64,000 nucleotides of DNA from Podarcis raffonei. Lineage: Eukaryota; Chordata; Lepidosauria; Squamata; Lacertidae. Below the pieces are notes generated by a model. That model worked only from the letters and a program-made list of their open reading frames with translations, did not search any database and was not told where the DNA came from. Shown here in pieces: positions 24,823 to 32,672 of the stretch. Position 1 is the first letter of the stretch; the number at the start of each line of letters is the position of its first letter. The DNA lies in assembly GCF_027172205.1 (NCBI RefSeq), contig NC_070614.1, positions 34,524,001 to 34,588,000 on the forward strand. Direction: 5' to 3'. Position numbers and translations under genes: made by a program.

Positions 24823-27333
24823 ACTCTGTTGCTTGAGCATGAGACTCTTAATCTCAGAGTCATGGGTTTGAGCCTCATGTTAGGCAAAAGATTCCTGCAT
24901 TGCAGGGGTTTGGACTAGATGGCCATCTTGGTTCCTTCCAAGTGTACAATTCTATGATTTGTGCTGGCTGCCAACCTACTACAGGACCATGATCAGTTCT
25001 GGATTTATGTATAAGCTAAACAAGCTATAGCTTAGGCCCCCACTCTCTTGGCCCCCCCCAAAAAAATTAAAGGAAAAAACCACTGGATGTACATTTCCAA
25101 AATATACAATAAAAAACAAATAAAATAAAACCTACATACAGCACCTGTGTTTTGTGTTGTGTAGGCTCCTATGACGTAAGTAATGGGCCCCACCTGCTAG
25201 CCTGCTCCCTAAAATATCATTGGTTTGGACATATAAAGGGCCCCATCACCTCCAGTAGCTTAGGGCCTCATCAAACCTAAATCTGGCCCTGACCATGGTT
25301 TTGGTGCTAGCATCTGATGCCATATGTAGCTCAGGCCAAGGTTACTTGTAAGACCCCTTCTTCCTTACATACCTAACAGGGCACTGGGGTCTGTGGGAAA
25401 ACTCCTTGTAGCAGTTCCAAAGATGTCAGATGCTTGTAGCACACTAACTCAAAGTAGGGCTTTTATGGTGGCTGTCCCTCTTACATGGAATAGCATTATG
25501 GTCAAGATTTGACAGGTACTATCTGCATTTTCTGCAAACAATTGATTTTTTGATATATATTTTTTTGTTCTGTCAGGTTTTCCCAACTGGATAAATGGGT
25601 TTCTATAGGTTTTTGAATGCCATGGGTGTCAGTTCTGTATTGAATTGTTTCAGGTTTTTTAAACTTGTTTGTTTTTGTGGTGTTTTAAACTGTTTTACTT
25701 GAGACACGTATGTAGAAGGCGATGAATAAATGAATAGTGATAATAACGATAATAATTTCTAACTTTTCCACATACCGGTAATTTCAAAAGGGATCTTTGT
25801 ATTGACAACTATAACTATAGGGAGCTAAAGGTGCACAGAAGATCTGTGATCCACAGGAACAAACATGTCAGACTATGCATACCTCATGACTGCTTTTCTT
25901 TACAATTTAAATTTGGATGAAATCTTTTGCAAGGGCTGGAAAGAAGCTTTAGAATTGGACATAATCTGTCATGTTTTGTGTGTGTTTTTCTGATCACTGG
26001 CCTTTGGGTATTCTGGATACATTTATCCAGTAAGAATGAAATAGGGCTTGTGGTTCTTTTGTAATTGAAGGGGAACTGGTCAACTCTTCTGCTACCTGCA
26101 GCATGCACCCAGACTATACATTCAACAACTGTGAGGGTGAATAGCCTATAACCTTACAAGCCACCCCAGTTCCTGCATAAACCTGGGATGTGAGCCAAAT
26201 TTAACATGGCTTCCTGTCAGCAGGTTTACCACATCTTTTTAGAAAAAATGCTGCTTTATGTCTACATTCGTTCTAAACAAGTTAAACCAATCTGTGCCGC
26301 AATCTATAGTGCCAGCACTAATATGTATTCTCTGAACTGAAAGGAGACATTTGATTTGAGAGAGAGGAACAATTTCAGCATGTTGTTGATATTTGTGGCA
26401 TGTAACTGGGATCAAGACCTCATATTTCTTTTTCCAGATACAGCTGAATGTAATAAATGCTTAGATGAAGACTATCCAAGCAAGAATCGAGATGCATGCA
26501 TTCCCAAGAGTAGAAGCTTCTTGTCTTATGGAGAACCTTTGGGCATCAGTTTAGCCTGTTTTTCTCTTTCCTTTTCTCTGATCACAGCTCTGGTGCTGGG
26601 TACATTTGTGAAGCACCATGACACTCCCATAGTCATTGCAAACAACAGGAACCTCACCTACACTCTCCTCATTTCTCTCCTGCTCTGCTTCCTTTGTGCA
26701 CTGCTCTTCCTGGGCCAACCAGAGAAGCTGACATGTCTCCTCCGACAAACCGCTTTTGGCATCATCTTCTCAGTGGCTGTTTCTTGTGTATTGGCAAAAA
26801 CCATCACTGTGGTTCTGGCTTTCATGGCCACCAAACCTGGATCCAGGATGAGGAGATGGGTGGGGAAGGGATTGGCCAACACCATTGTCCTTTGCTGCTC
26901 CTTTGTTCAGGCAGGGATTTCTATTGTGTGGCTAGCAACCTTTCCCCCATTTCCAGATGTAGACAGTTACTCAGTGGCTAAAGAAATTATACTAGAATGC
27001 AATGAAGGGTCTGTGGTGATGTTTTACGTTGTTCTGAGCTATATGGGCTTCCTGGCAATTATTAGTTTCATTGTCGCTTTCCTGGCCAGGAAATTACCTG
27101 ACAGTTTCAATGAAGCCAAGTTCATCAGTTTCAGCATGTTGGTCTTTTGCAGTGTTTGGCTATCCTTTATTCCATCCTACCTGAGCACCAAGGGAAAATA
27201 CATGGTTGCTGTGGAGATCTTCTCTATCTTAGCCTCTGGTGCTGGACTGCTGGGATGCATCTTTTCCCCTAAATGTTATATTATTGTGTTCAGGCCTCAG
27301 CTGAACAAGAGGGAGCAGCTAATACGGAAGTAA
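10957..27333 (+). CDS. V2R-B: complete vomeronasal type-2 receptor, six exons, 874 aa
   Basis: Exons 10957-11177, 13388-13679, 20314-21174, 23481-23708, 24514-24640 and 26438-27333 join in frame to 874 codons plus TAA. The protein has a hydrophobic leader ([11 protein letters not shown]), a flytrap domain, a cysteine-rich linker and seven helices ending in [13 protein letters not shown]. It is the longest gene here, 16.4 kb, because introns 1-3 have received an L1, a Ty1/copia element, a MITE, a SINE and a nested L1. All splice sites remain canonical, so the gene looks functional, but the copia element (with its own polyadenylation signals) just before exon 3 could interfere with expression. 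A candidate AATAAA lies at 27504-27509. Confidence 0.93.
11213..11640 (-). mobile_element. L1 LINE 3' end in V2R-B intron 1, perfect 16-bp TSD
   Basis: 428-bp insert with a T-rich left end (the reversed poly-A tail). The minus strand at its right end reads like the L1 ORF2 C-terminus ([19 protein letters not shown]). It is flanked by identical CATTTATTTTGTTGTT at 11197-11212 and 11641-11656. A 5'-truncated, recent L1 insertion starting about 35 bp after the exon 1 donor. Confidence 0.88.
11657..13387. other. Rest of V2R-B intron 1
   Basis: No exon or clear element recognised. A GC-richer patch at about 12290-12620 has open frames on both strands but no recognisable protein. The remainder is A/T-rich. 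Confidence 0.5.
13388..13679 (+). CDS. V2R-B exon 2
   Basis: 292 nt, acceptor TATTCTAG, donor CAG/GTAGGA. Encodes [31 protein letters not shown] and [11 protein letters not shown], ending KIPQ. Confidence 0.93.
13680..14967. other. V2R-B intron 2, part left of the copia insertion
   Basis: No exon seen. Ordinary A/T-rich intron with a poly-G run near 14398. I recognise no element. Confidence 0.5.
14968..15360 (+). repeat. Left LTR of the copia element
   Basis: Aligned with the right LTR from about 14997 to CCCAACA at 15360. It includes a candidate polyadenylation signal region (GCCTAATAAACTGTAAATAA near 15156). The upstream edge is uncertain. Confidence 0.85.
15695..19798 (+). CDS. Copia gag-pol polyprotein frame (1367 aa)
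   Basis: Fossil-element protein. In order: gag with a CCHC zinc knuckle ([14 protein letters not shown], near residue 186); an aspartic protease motif ([11 protein letters not shown], near 295); a pre-integrase HHCC finger and DDE integrase (about 430-690, with LVHADLVGP and TDRGGEF); an acidic Asp-run linker encoded by a (GAT)n tract; copia reverse transcriptase (KARLVARGF and the catalytic CFVDDLL, near 1050); and RNase H (FADASFGSD, near 1215). Domain order and motifs are diagnostic of Pseudoviridae-type Ty1/copia. It is independent of the V2R gene around it. Confidence 0.93.
19823..19835 (+). promoter_or_regulatory. Copia polypurine tract
   Basis: A purine run GGAAAGGGGGAGG immediately before the right LTR is the expected plus-strand priming site of an LTR retrotransposon, and it helps to fix the LTR start at 19836. 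Confidence 0.8.
19836..20206 (+). repeat. Right LTR of the copia element
   Basis: 371 bp from TGTTAGG to CCCAACA, virtually identical to the left LTR. It ends about 107 bp before V2R-B exon 3. Confidence 0.9.
20314..21174 (+). CDS. V2R-B exon 3
   Basis: 861 nt, acceptor CTCTTTAG, donor CAG/GTAAAG. Starts [11 protein letters not shown] and includes [25 protein letters not shown] and [11 protein letters not shown]. The acceptor lies only about 107 bp downstream of the copia right LTR. Confidence 0.94.
21175..21898. other. Start of V2R-B intron 3
   Basis: A/T-rich intron with a CA-rich stretch near 21660-21700. No recognisable element. Confidence 0.5.
21899..22140 (+). mobile_element. TA-flanked MITE (Tc1/mariner-like), copy 1
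   Basis: 242 bp with inverted ends CAGTGGTACCTCGGGTTA and a complementary ...TAACCCAATGTACCAGTG, flanked by TA on both sides. Internal GTTCTTAACCTGAAG-type repeats. A second copy lies inverted at 58881-59122. No coding capacity. Confidence 0.85.
22159..22494 (-). mobile_element. tRNA-derived squamate SINE (Sauria-SINE-like), copy 1
   Basis: The minus strand begins with a tRNA-like head (GACGTGGGTGGCGCTGTGG, later GATCAGAAGGTCAGCGGTTT with a B-box-like core), followed by CGAAAGCACGTCAAAGTGC and a 3' end TCAGGGGTCCCTTTACCTTTA. It is flanked by a perfect 16-bp duplication TATTGATGGTATCTAA (22143-22158 and 22495-22510). Confidence 0.88.
22753..22920 (+). mobile_element. Nested retroposed insert inside the L1
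   Basis: About 168 bp ending CTAATAAAGAAAAGAAAAAG (polyadenylation signal plus A-rich tail), flanked by near-identical 16-mers AGAAACCTATTTGTGT (22737-22752) and AGAAACTTATTTGTGT (22921-22936). It splits the L1 frame exactly. Probably a short 3' fragment of another L1. Confidence 0.75.
23184..23220. repeat. (AT)n microsatellite
   Basis: Uninterrupted TA dinucleotides inside the L1 remnant. Confidence 0.95.
23481..23708 (+). CDS. V2R-B exon 4
   Basis: 228 nt, acceptor TTCAATTTAG, donor CAG/GTAGAT. Encodes [20 protein letters not shown] and ends ITWHGWFNQ. Confidence 0.93.
23709..24513. other. V2R-B intron 4
   Basis: No exon or element recognised. A purine-rich stretch spans 23890-24060. Confidence 0.5.
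24514..24640 (+). CDS. V2R-B exon 5 (cysteine-rich domain)
   Basis: 127 nt, acceptor ACTGATTAG, donor AAGG/GTAAGA. Encodes [17 protein letters not shown], then [15 protein letters not shown]. Confidence 0.92.
24774..24821. repeat. (GA)n microsatellite
   Basis: Pure AG/GA run in V2R-B intron 5, directly abutting the tRNA-Lys-like SINE. Confidence 0.92.
24822..24962 (+). mobile_element. tRNA-Lys-derived SINE
   Basis: The head GAGCATGAGACTCTTAATCTC carries the tRNA-Lys(CTT) anticodon arm, followed by a T-arm-like GGGTTTGAGCC. The tail GGGGTTTGGACTAGATGGCC...CAATTCTATGATT is LINE/CR1-like. The fusion to a LINE-like tail and the missing acceptor stem show it is a SINE, not a tRNA gene. Confidence 0.75.
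24994..25291. mobile_element. hAT-type MITE with 8-bp target duplication
   Basis: 298 bp with imperfect inverted ends CAGTTCTGGATTTATG and ACCTAAATCTGGCCCTG, flanked by ACCATGAT (24986-24993) and ACCATGGT (25292-25299). Non-coding. Located in V2R-B intron 5. Confidence 0.75.
25380..25760 (+). mobile_element. Decayed L2/CR1-like LINE tail
   Basis: Resembles other L2 3' ends in the window (amphipathic remnants, then GATGAATAAATGAATAGTGATAATAAC). Strongly degraded. Confidence 0.45.
25761..26437. other. End of V2R-B intron 5
   Basis: No element or gene recognised. Confidence 0.5.
26438..27333 (+). CDS. V2R-B exon 6 (seven-helix domain)
   Basis: 896 nt including TAA, acceptor TTTTTCCAG, phase 1. 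Encodes [59 protein letters not shown] and [19 protein letters not shown]. An (AAGG)n tract begins immediately after the stop codon. Confidence 0.95.
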
Positions 27334-27334
27334 A

Positions 27335-27404
27335 AAGGAAGGAAGGAAGGAAGGAAGGAAGGAAGGAAGGAAGGAAGGAAGGAAGGAAGGAAGGAAGGAA
27401 GGAA
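27335..27404. repeat. (AAGG)n microsatellite at the V2R-B stop codon
   Basis: About 17 uninterrupted tetranucleotides, starting one or two bases after the TAA of exon 6, therefore inside the 3' UTR. Confidence 0.95.
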
Positions 27405-27548
27405 TCGGGCCTTTGCTCAGCTACAACTACACTTGCAATTTTCAAATCTATGTGGATGCAACTGATTCCTACCCAGTCCATACTCTCTTCCTTTATCTAT
27501 AAGAATAAAAACCATTTTCAAAAAATATGTTAAACACAGCAATTAAAC

Positions 27549-28277
27549 AAGCACTATGACACTCCTATTGTCATTGCAAACAACAAGAACATCACCTACA
27601 CTCTCCTCATCTCCCTCCTGCTCTGCTTCCTTTGTGCATTGCTATTTATAGGCCAACCTCAGAAGGTAACATGTCTCCTCCGACAAACCACTTTTGGCAT
27701 CATCTTCTCATTGGCTGTTTCTTGTGTATTGGCAAAAACCATTACAGTGGTTTTGGCTTTCATGGCCACCAAACCTGGATCTAGGGTGAGAACCTTTGTG
27801 GGGAAGAGACTGGCCAACACTATTGTTTTTTCCTGCTGCTTTGTTCAGGCAGGGATCTGTACTCTATGGCTAGCAACCTCTCCCCCATTTCCAGATTTTG
27901 ACAGTCACTCAATGGCAGAAGAAATTATACTAGAATGTAATGAGGGGTCTGTGACTATGTTTTACTGTGTTGTTAGCTATATGGGTTTTCTGGCAATTAT
28001 CTGTTTCACCGTTGCTTTCCTTGCCCGGACATTACCTGACAGTTTCAATGAAGCCAAGTTTATCACTTTTAGCATGTTGGTCTTTTGCAGTGTTTGGCTG
28101 TCCTTTATTCCATCGTACCTGAGCACCAAGGGAAAATACATGGTGGCTGTGGAGATCTTCTCTATCTTAGCCTCCAGTGCTGGGTTGATGGGTTGCATCT
28201 TTTTTCCTAAATGTTATATTATTGTGTTGAGGCCTGAACTGAACAACAGGGAACAACTAATAAGAAGAAAAGCCTGA
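27549..28277 (+). pseudogene. V2R exon-6 duplicate, 5'-truncated
   Basis: Open from a [12 protein letters not shown] residue stretch (helix 2 region) to a TGA stop after [13 protein letters not shown]. It has lost the N-terminal third of exon 6 (CxxC linker end and helix 1), and no splice acceptor is present at its left edge. It keeps the V2R 3' flank with AATAAA at 28285. The remaining frame is uninterrupted, so the duplication is either recent or constrained. It lies 215 bp after V2R-B. Confidence 0.9.
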
Positions 28278-28370
28278 AGAATTTAATAAATGTCCTTTGC
28301 TATAATTTGTACCCAATACAGGAGATGTGTTTGTGTACCACAAAATATTGGTAAAGACCAACTCAACAGT

Positions 28371-28560
28371 TGCCTGAGCACCAAGGGAAAATACATGCTA
28401 GCTGTGGAGATCCTGTCTATCTTAGCCTCCAGCCTTGGGTTGCTGGGTTGCATCTTTCTCCCAAAATGTACTTTTGCTGAGGCCTGAGTTGAACAACATG
28501 GAACAGCTAATAATAATAATAAGGAAGAAAAACTAAAGAAATAATAAACCTGTCCTTTGC
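28371..28560 (+). pseudogene. Second V2R exon-6 fragment (last helices)
   Basis: Encodes only [31 protein letters not shown] and a shifted end, followed by a conserved V2R 3'-flank motif and AATAAA near 28543. It covers helices 6-7. A third copy of the exon-6 end in tandem after V2R-B. Confidence 0.85.
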
Positions 28561-29141
28561 TATAATCTGTGTTTTTCTCTGCATGTAGAGAAGAATATTT
28601 TCACACATGTTCAGCAGCTCGTTTCTAGTCTCCAAAAATCCCTAGCTGAAAATTCATTTGGAAAAATGCTTTGGCATTTGTTTTTAGGAGTACAAGAATA
28701 ACAGTACATTGTACACACAGATTATTCTCTTGTAGTTTGGAAACTCGGAGCAATTCTTACCAAAATTTACTTATAAGCAAATCTGTATCTGGTCTTAATT
28801 CTCAATTATAAAACTTGCCTCAAAGCTTTCAGCATAATAGAATCTGAAAGACTGTACAATGAATGAACTTCATCCTTTTCAAGCCATTTGTGAAATATTA
28901 GTTGACTATTTTCCTTTCTAGTTCATTGAGCCAGATTTGACTGTCAGCTATTCCCTACTACAGAACAACAGAATGAAAGATAAAGCCTGTTGGATCAAGC
29001 TAGTGACCCTTCTGGTGCAGCAACCTGGGTGCAAAGTGGACAAGCGGATGTCTGTGGGAAATCTGCAAGCGATTTACAGCAACTGGTATGCAGAAGCATT
29101 ACCATCTCCAACCACAGAGGCAGAGCATAGCCATCATGGCT
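28561..29141. other. Spacer after the exon-6 fragments
   Basis: No gene or clear element seen. Confidence 0.45.
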
Positions 29142-29890
29142 ATAATAATAATAATAAATTTTATTTATACCCCATCCTCCCCGGCCAGGACCAGGTTCAG
29201 GGTAGCTAACATCAAAGTATTTTGTTGTTTAGTCATTTAGTCGTGTCCAACTCTTCGTGACCCCATGGACCAGAGCACGCCAGGCACTCCTGTCTTCCAC
29301 TGCCTCCCGCAGTTTGGTCAGACTCATGTTTGTAGTTCGAGAACACTGTCCAACCATCTCATCCTCTGTCGTCCCCTTCTCCTTGTGCCCTCCATCTTTC
29401 CCAACATCAGGGTCTTTTCCAGGGAGTCTTCTCTTCTCATGAGGTGGCCAAAGTATTGGAGCCTCAGCTTCACGATCTGTCCTTCCAGTGAGCACTCAGG
29501 GCTGATTTCCTTAAGAATGGATACGTTTGATCTTCTTGCAGTCCATGGGACTCTCAAGAGTCTCCTCCAGCACCATAATTCAAAAGCATCAATTCTTCGG
29601 CGATCAGCCTTCTTTATGGTCCAGCTCTCACTTCCATACATCACTACTGGGAAAACCATGGCTTTAACTATACAGACCTTTGTTGGCAAGGTGATGTCTC
29701 TGCTTTTGAAAAACATCAAAGTATATGATACATTAAAAACATAAATCAAACAATCCTAGCCATATCCTCTAGGAATTTCTCTAATTCACTTTTAAAACCA
29801 TCCAAGCTGCTGGCCATCATTGCTACCTCCAGCAGTGAGTTCCATAGTTTAATTATATGCTGTGAGATAATACAGTTCCCATAGCAATGG
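29142..29890 (-). mobile_element. L2/CR1 LINE tail split by BovB
   Basis: Left part 29142-29207 has (AAT)n then ATTTTATTTATACCCCATCC, the reversed L2 tail. The right part resumes after the BovB at 29725 with degraded LINE sequence (CCATCCAAGCTGCTGGCCAT). An old copy used as a landing site by BovB. Confidence 0.6.
29221..29711 (-). mobile_element. BovB (RTE) LINE, 5'-truncated, 13-bp TSD
   Basis: The minus strand encodes the BovB reverse transcriptase C-terminus: [50 protein letters not shown] and [19 protein letters not shown]. It ends in the characteristic 3' end (reverse of TTGTTTAGTCATTTAGTCG). It is flanked by a perfect AACATCAAAGTAT at 29208-29220 and 29712-29724. BovB is known for horizontal transfer between squamates and ruminants. 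Confidence 0.93.
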
Positions 29891-30289
29891 TTTTTTAAAA
29901 AATATATTGTCTGAATCAGGTCCCCTTGAGATGTCTAGAAAAGGCAATATGAATAAACCATGCTCTGGTCCATCACACTTTCTTATTCATTCTGATAGCC
30001 CAGACATTTTGATAGAATATTGTTATAGACTAGAATATTATGTCTCACAATGCCTTTCCGTTAAGGTGACAATAGTTGCTGCTGTTCCTTGTTAGTCTCC
30101 TGTTATGCAAAGATCGCCAGGTGACCTTGAAGCATTTTTTTGAGAAAACAAAAACAAAACATATATAAATATAAAATAAATATAAATGTATTATACAGAA
30201 TTTATGTAAAACATTTGGTTTGTGAAACACACATGTACCAGCCACAGGAAGCTTTGGCAGCATAACAACAGCAAGACATAATCTCAGAC

Positions 30290-30600
30290 CATCAAAAACC
30301 CAGGGCAAAGGGTAAGTCTGGAGGGTAGCAGCATTAGAATGGGCCTTTTCTGCAGTAACTCTCCATTTGTGGAATGCTCCTGGCGCCTTCCTCACGTACC
30401 TCTAGGTGCCAGGCAAAATCATTCCTCTTTTTGCAAGCCTTTGGCTAATTAAACCATCTATGACACTTTGAACTGTGTGTGGTGGGGTATTGTTTTTGTT
30501 TGTTATTTTGGTAGGTATTTTTGTGTTTTTATATTGTAAACTGTCCTGTGATCTTCAGCTGAATGGTGTTATAGAAATTTAATAAATTATTTTAAAAATT
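30290..30600 (+). mobile_element. Decayed L2-like LINE 3' end
   Basis: Ends in AACTGTCCTGTGATCTTCAG and a TTTAATAAATT tail like other L2 relatives here. Only traces of the ORF C-terminus (LWNAPGAFLTYL-like) remain. Confidence 0.5.
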
Positions 30601-31034
30601 ACCTGGCATCAGAAAGATTTCACCAAAGCACCAAGTAGACCTTGGTGGGCAGAGCATTCCACAGTGGGGGAGCCTCAACTGAAATGTTTTAGTTCACCAA
30701 CTTGTCTCATGGATCAGAACACAATATTCATAATGTATATAGGTCACTGGATTGATGGGGGGGGGAATTCACCAGATATAGAACTGAAAGCCAATATGTA
30801 TTTTAGGGCTGCACAGGCTTCCCCCTCCCCATCTCCAATTCAATTTACAGCCTGATTCAGTGTCTCAGATTGCCCCCCCCCCGCATTCAGACTGAATCCA
30901 TTTAAATGGGTTGACCACTAGGCCAGGGACTCGATGTTTTCTATGGGCTCCTCTCCTTCATTGCCCCTCTCCCTGACCTTTGACTTCCTCCACCAGAAAC
31001 TCATTCCTCCTGGTTTTCTGCCTGCAAAGTCTGT

Positions 31035-31290
31035 CAAATCCAAGAGTTTGGATTTGATGCCCCACTTTATGATTACCCTAAGGAGTCTCAAAGCGGCTAA
31101 CATTCTCCTTTCCCTTCCTTCCCCACAACAAACACTCTGTGAAGTGAGTGGGGCTGAGAGACTTCAAAGAAGTGTGACTGGCCCAAGGTCACCCAGCAGC
31201 TGCATGTGGAGGAGCGGAGACGCGAACCCAGTTCTCCAGATTATGAGACTACCGCTCTTAACCACTACACCACACTGGCTCCCATGCCAC
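31035..31290 (-). mobile_element. MIR-like CORE-SINE
   Basis: The minus strand reads GTGTGGTGTAGTGGTTAAGAG, CTGGAGAACTGGGTTCGCG and GGGTGACCTTGGGCCAGTCA, matching the tRNA head and core of MIR/CORE-SINEs, followed by a LINE-like tail. Confidence 0.78.
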
Positions 31291-31944
31291 TGGTGACCAA
31301 CATGCATTTCCTTTCCTGGCATTCCACCCACACCATTAAGTCTTACCTCAGCCTAGTAGCAACTATGCATACTTCTAGCAGGAGGTTGCTGTAACCAACA
31401 TTAACCAACCCAGTGCTTGTATTCTAGCACAAGTGCTAGTGCTGGGTCTGTTTGCTGCTCCCCCCATCACTGGGCTTTGTGTCAATAGTCCTTTGTGGGG
31501 GTCCTGTGCTGTCTCAATAACTAAGCTTCCAGGTTTTACTGCTGTTTGTGATTAGTATAGTGGAAGTCAAAGATCAGGCAACATAACAAAAGCAGAGATT
31601 GGATTTTTCTTTCATTTAGCAGTATTCTCTCCTTCACATGTTTTACAAGTTTTACAACTTTGCAATCAGAGATGAGCTCCAAAGAGTTCAAGGGAGCTTA
31701 CTCTCAAGTAGCTACTATGCATAGGGCTGCAGTCATGACACATGGTGGACAAATATGTGAAATCATGTCTCCCTAAACAAATTGCAAGAAACTAACGACA
31801 ACTTGCTACATTTTGGAATCTCCTTTCGTTATAGGATTTCATATGCTGAGCTTCTAACTTCAAAATTCACCACTACGCCACTGGTTCCTTATTACCTAAC
31901 TAATTAAAAAATAACAGTACTGAATATGGGACAAATTCATATTC

Positions 31945-32085
31945 TGCAGCAATTCCACAGGGAGTCCCCAGATTTGAATGGATAACTATGGTCGTGTTCG
32001 ATTATTAAGAGGACTGTAATTATGGTAAATCTGCTGCTTTTCAAAAATCCACTGGCAAAACTAAGGGCAAAGGATGCAATAAATC
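31945..32085 (+). promoter_or_regulatory. Conserved V2R upstream block, orphan exon 1
   Basis: Contains GCAATTCCACAGGGAGTCCC, CCAGATTTGAATGGAT, CTGTAATTATGGTAAATCTG and CACTGGCAAAACTAAGGGC, parallel to the blocks of genes B, C, D and E. It ends about 175 bp before the ATG. Similarity to the V2R-E flank extends further left to about 31800. Confidence 0.6.
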
Positions 32086-32259
32086 TAACCAGGGTAATTG
32101 AGGTGAGGCCTGGATTCTGATTTTGAGTACTCCTAGATTGCAGCCTCTGAGGAAACTAAACTAGCATTCAAACAGTTTTCGTTTTGAAGATGCTGATTAT
32201 AATATTCCTGGGGAAATAGCAGCTTCTGCATAGAATGAAGATTTACCCTTGTATTAAGG

Positions 32260-32477
32260 ATGGTGATTTTAGTGGTCTTGCTGCTGGCACTGTTTCCTTA
32301 CAACAAATGTCAGACTCATAAGGTGATATGCAAGCTCCAAGATCCACACCATCCACTACACGCGTATTATCAGCCAGGTGATTTCATCATCGGTGGCATT
32401 GTTTCCCATGATGGCTTCTTATCCACTTCTGTAACATTCACGGTGGAATCTCCACCAGTACTGCCTGAAGAGCTTGT
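32260..32477 (+). CDS. Orphan V2R exon 1
   Basis: 218 nt from ATG to a good donor (CTTGT/GTAAGA), phase 2. Encodes the leader MVILVVLLLALFPYN, then [19 protein letters not shown] and VLPEEL. It is intact and has its own upstream block, but no exons 2-6 occur before the next first exon at 36838. It could be an alternative first exon of V2R-C (its phase-2 donor fits the C exon 2 acceptor at 38549) or the remnant of a gene lost by deletion. An L2 LINE begins about 150 bp after it. Confidence 0.85.
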
Positions 32478-32625
32478 GTAAGAACTCAGCTTCACATGAT
32501 CAATCCTAGAGCAGCAGCTTCAAAACACTGGCTGAAACTGCAAATGTCAGCTCATTTATCTGAGGATAATTCTCTTTGATTTTAATACAATTTTTCTTGA
32601 TCTGAAAACTCACAGGAATCTGGTG

Positions 32626-32672
<47 letters not shown>

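Noticed and set aside
24822-24900. tRNA-Lys(CTT) gene
   Set aside because: Only the anticodon and T-arm portion is well preserved, the acceptor stem does not close, and a LINE-like tail follows; it is a SINE head.
27549-28277. Separate functional intronless receptor
   Set aside because: It starts in helix 2 without an acceptor, an upstream exon or a start codon in a suitable place, so it is a truncated duplicate.
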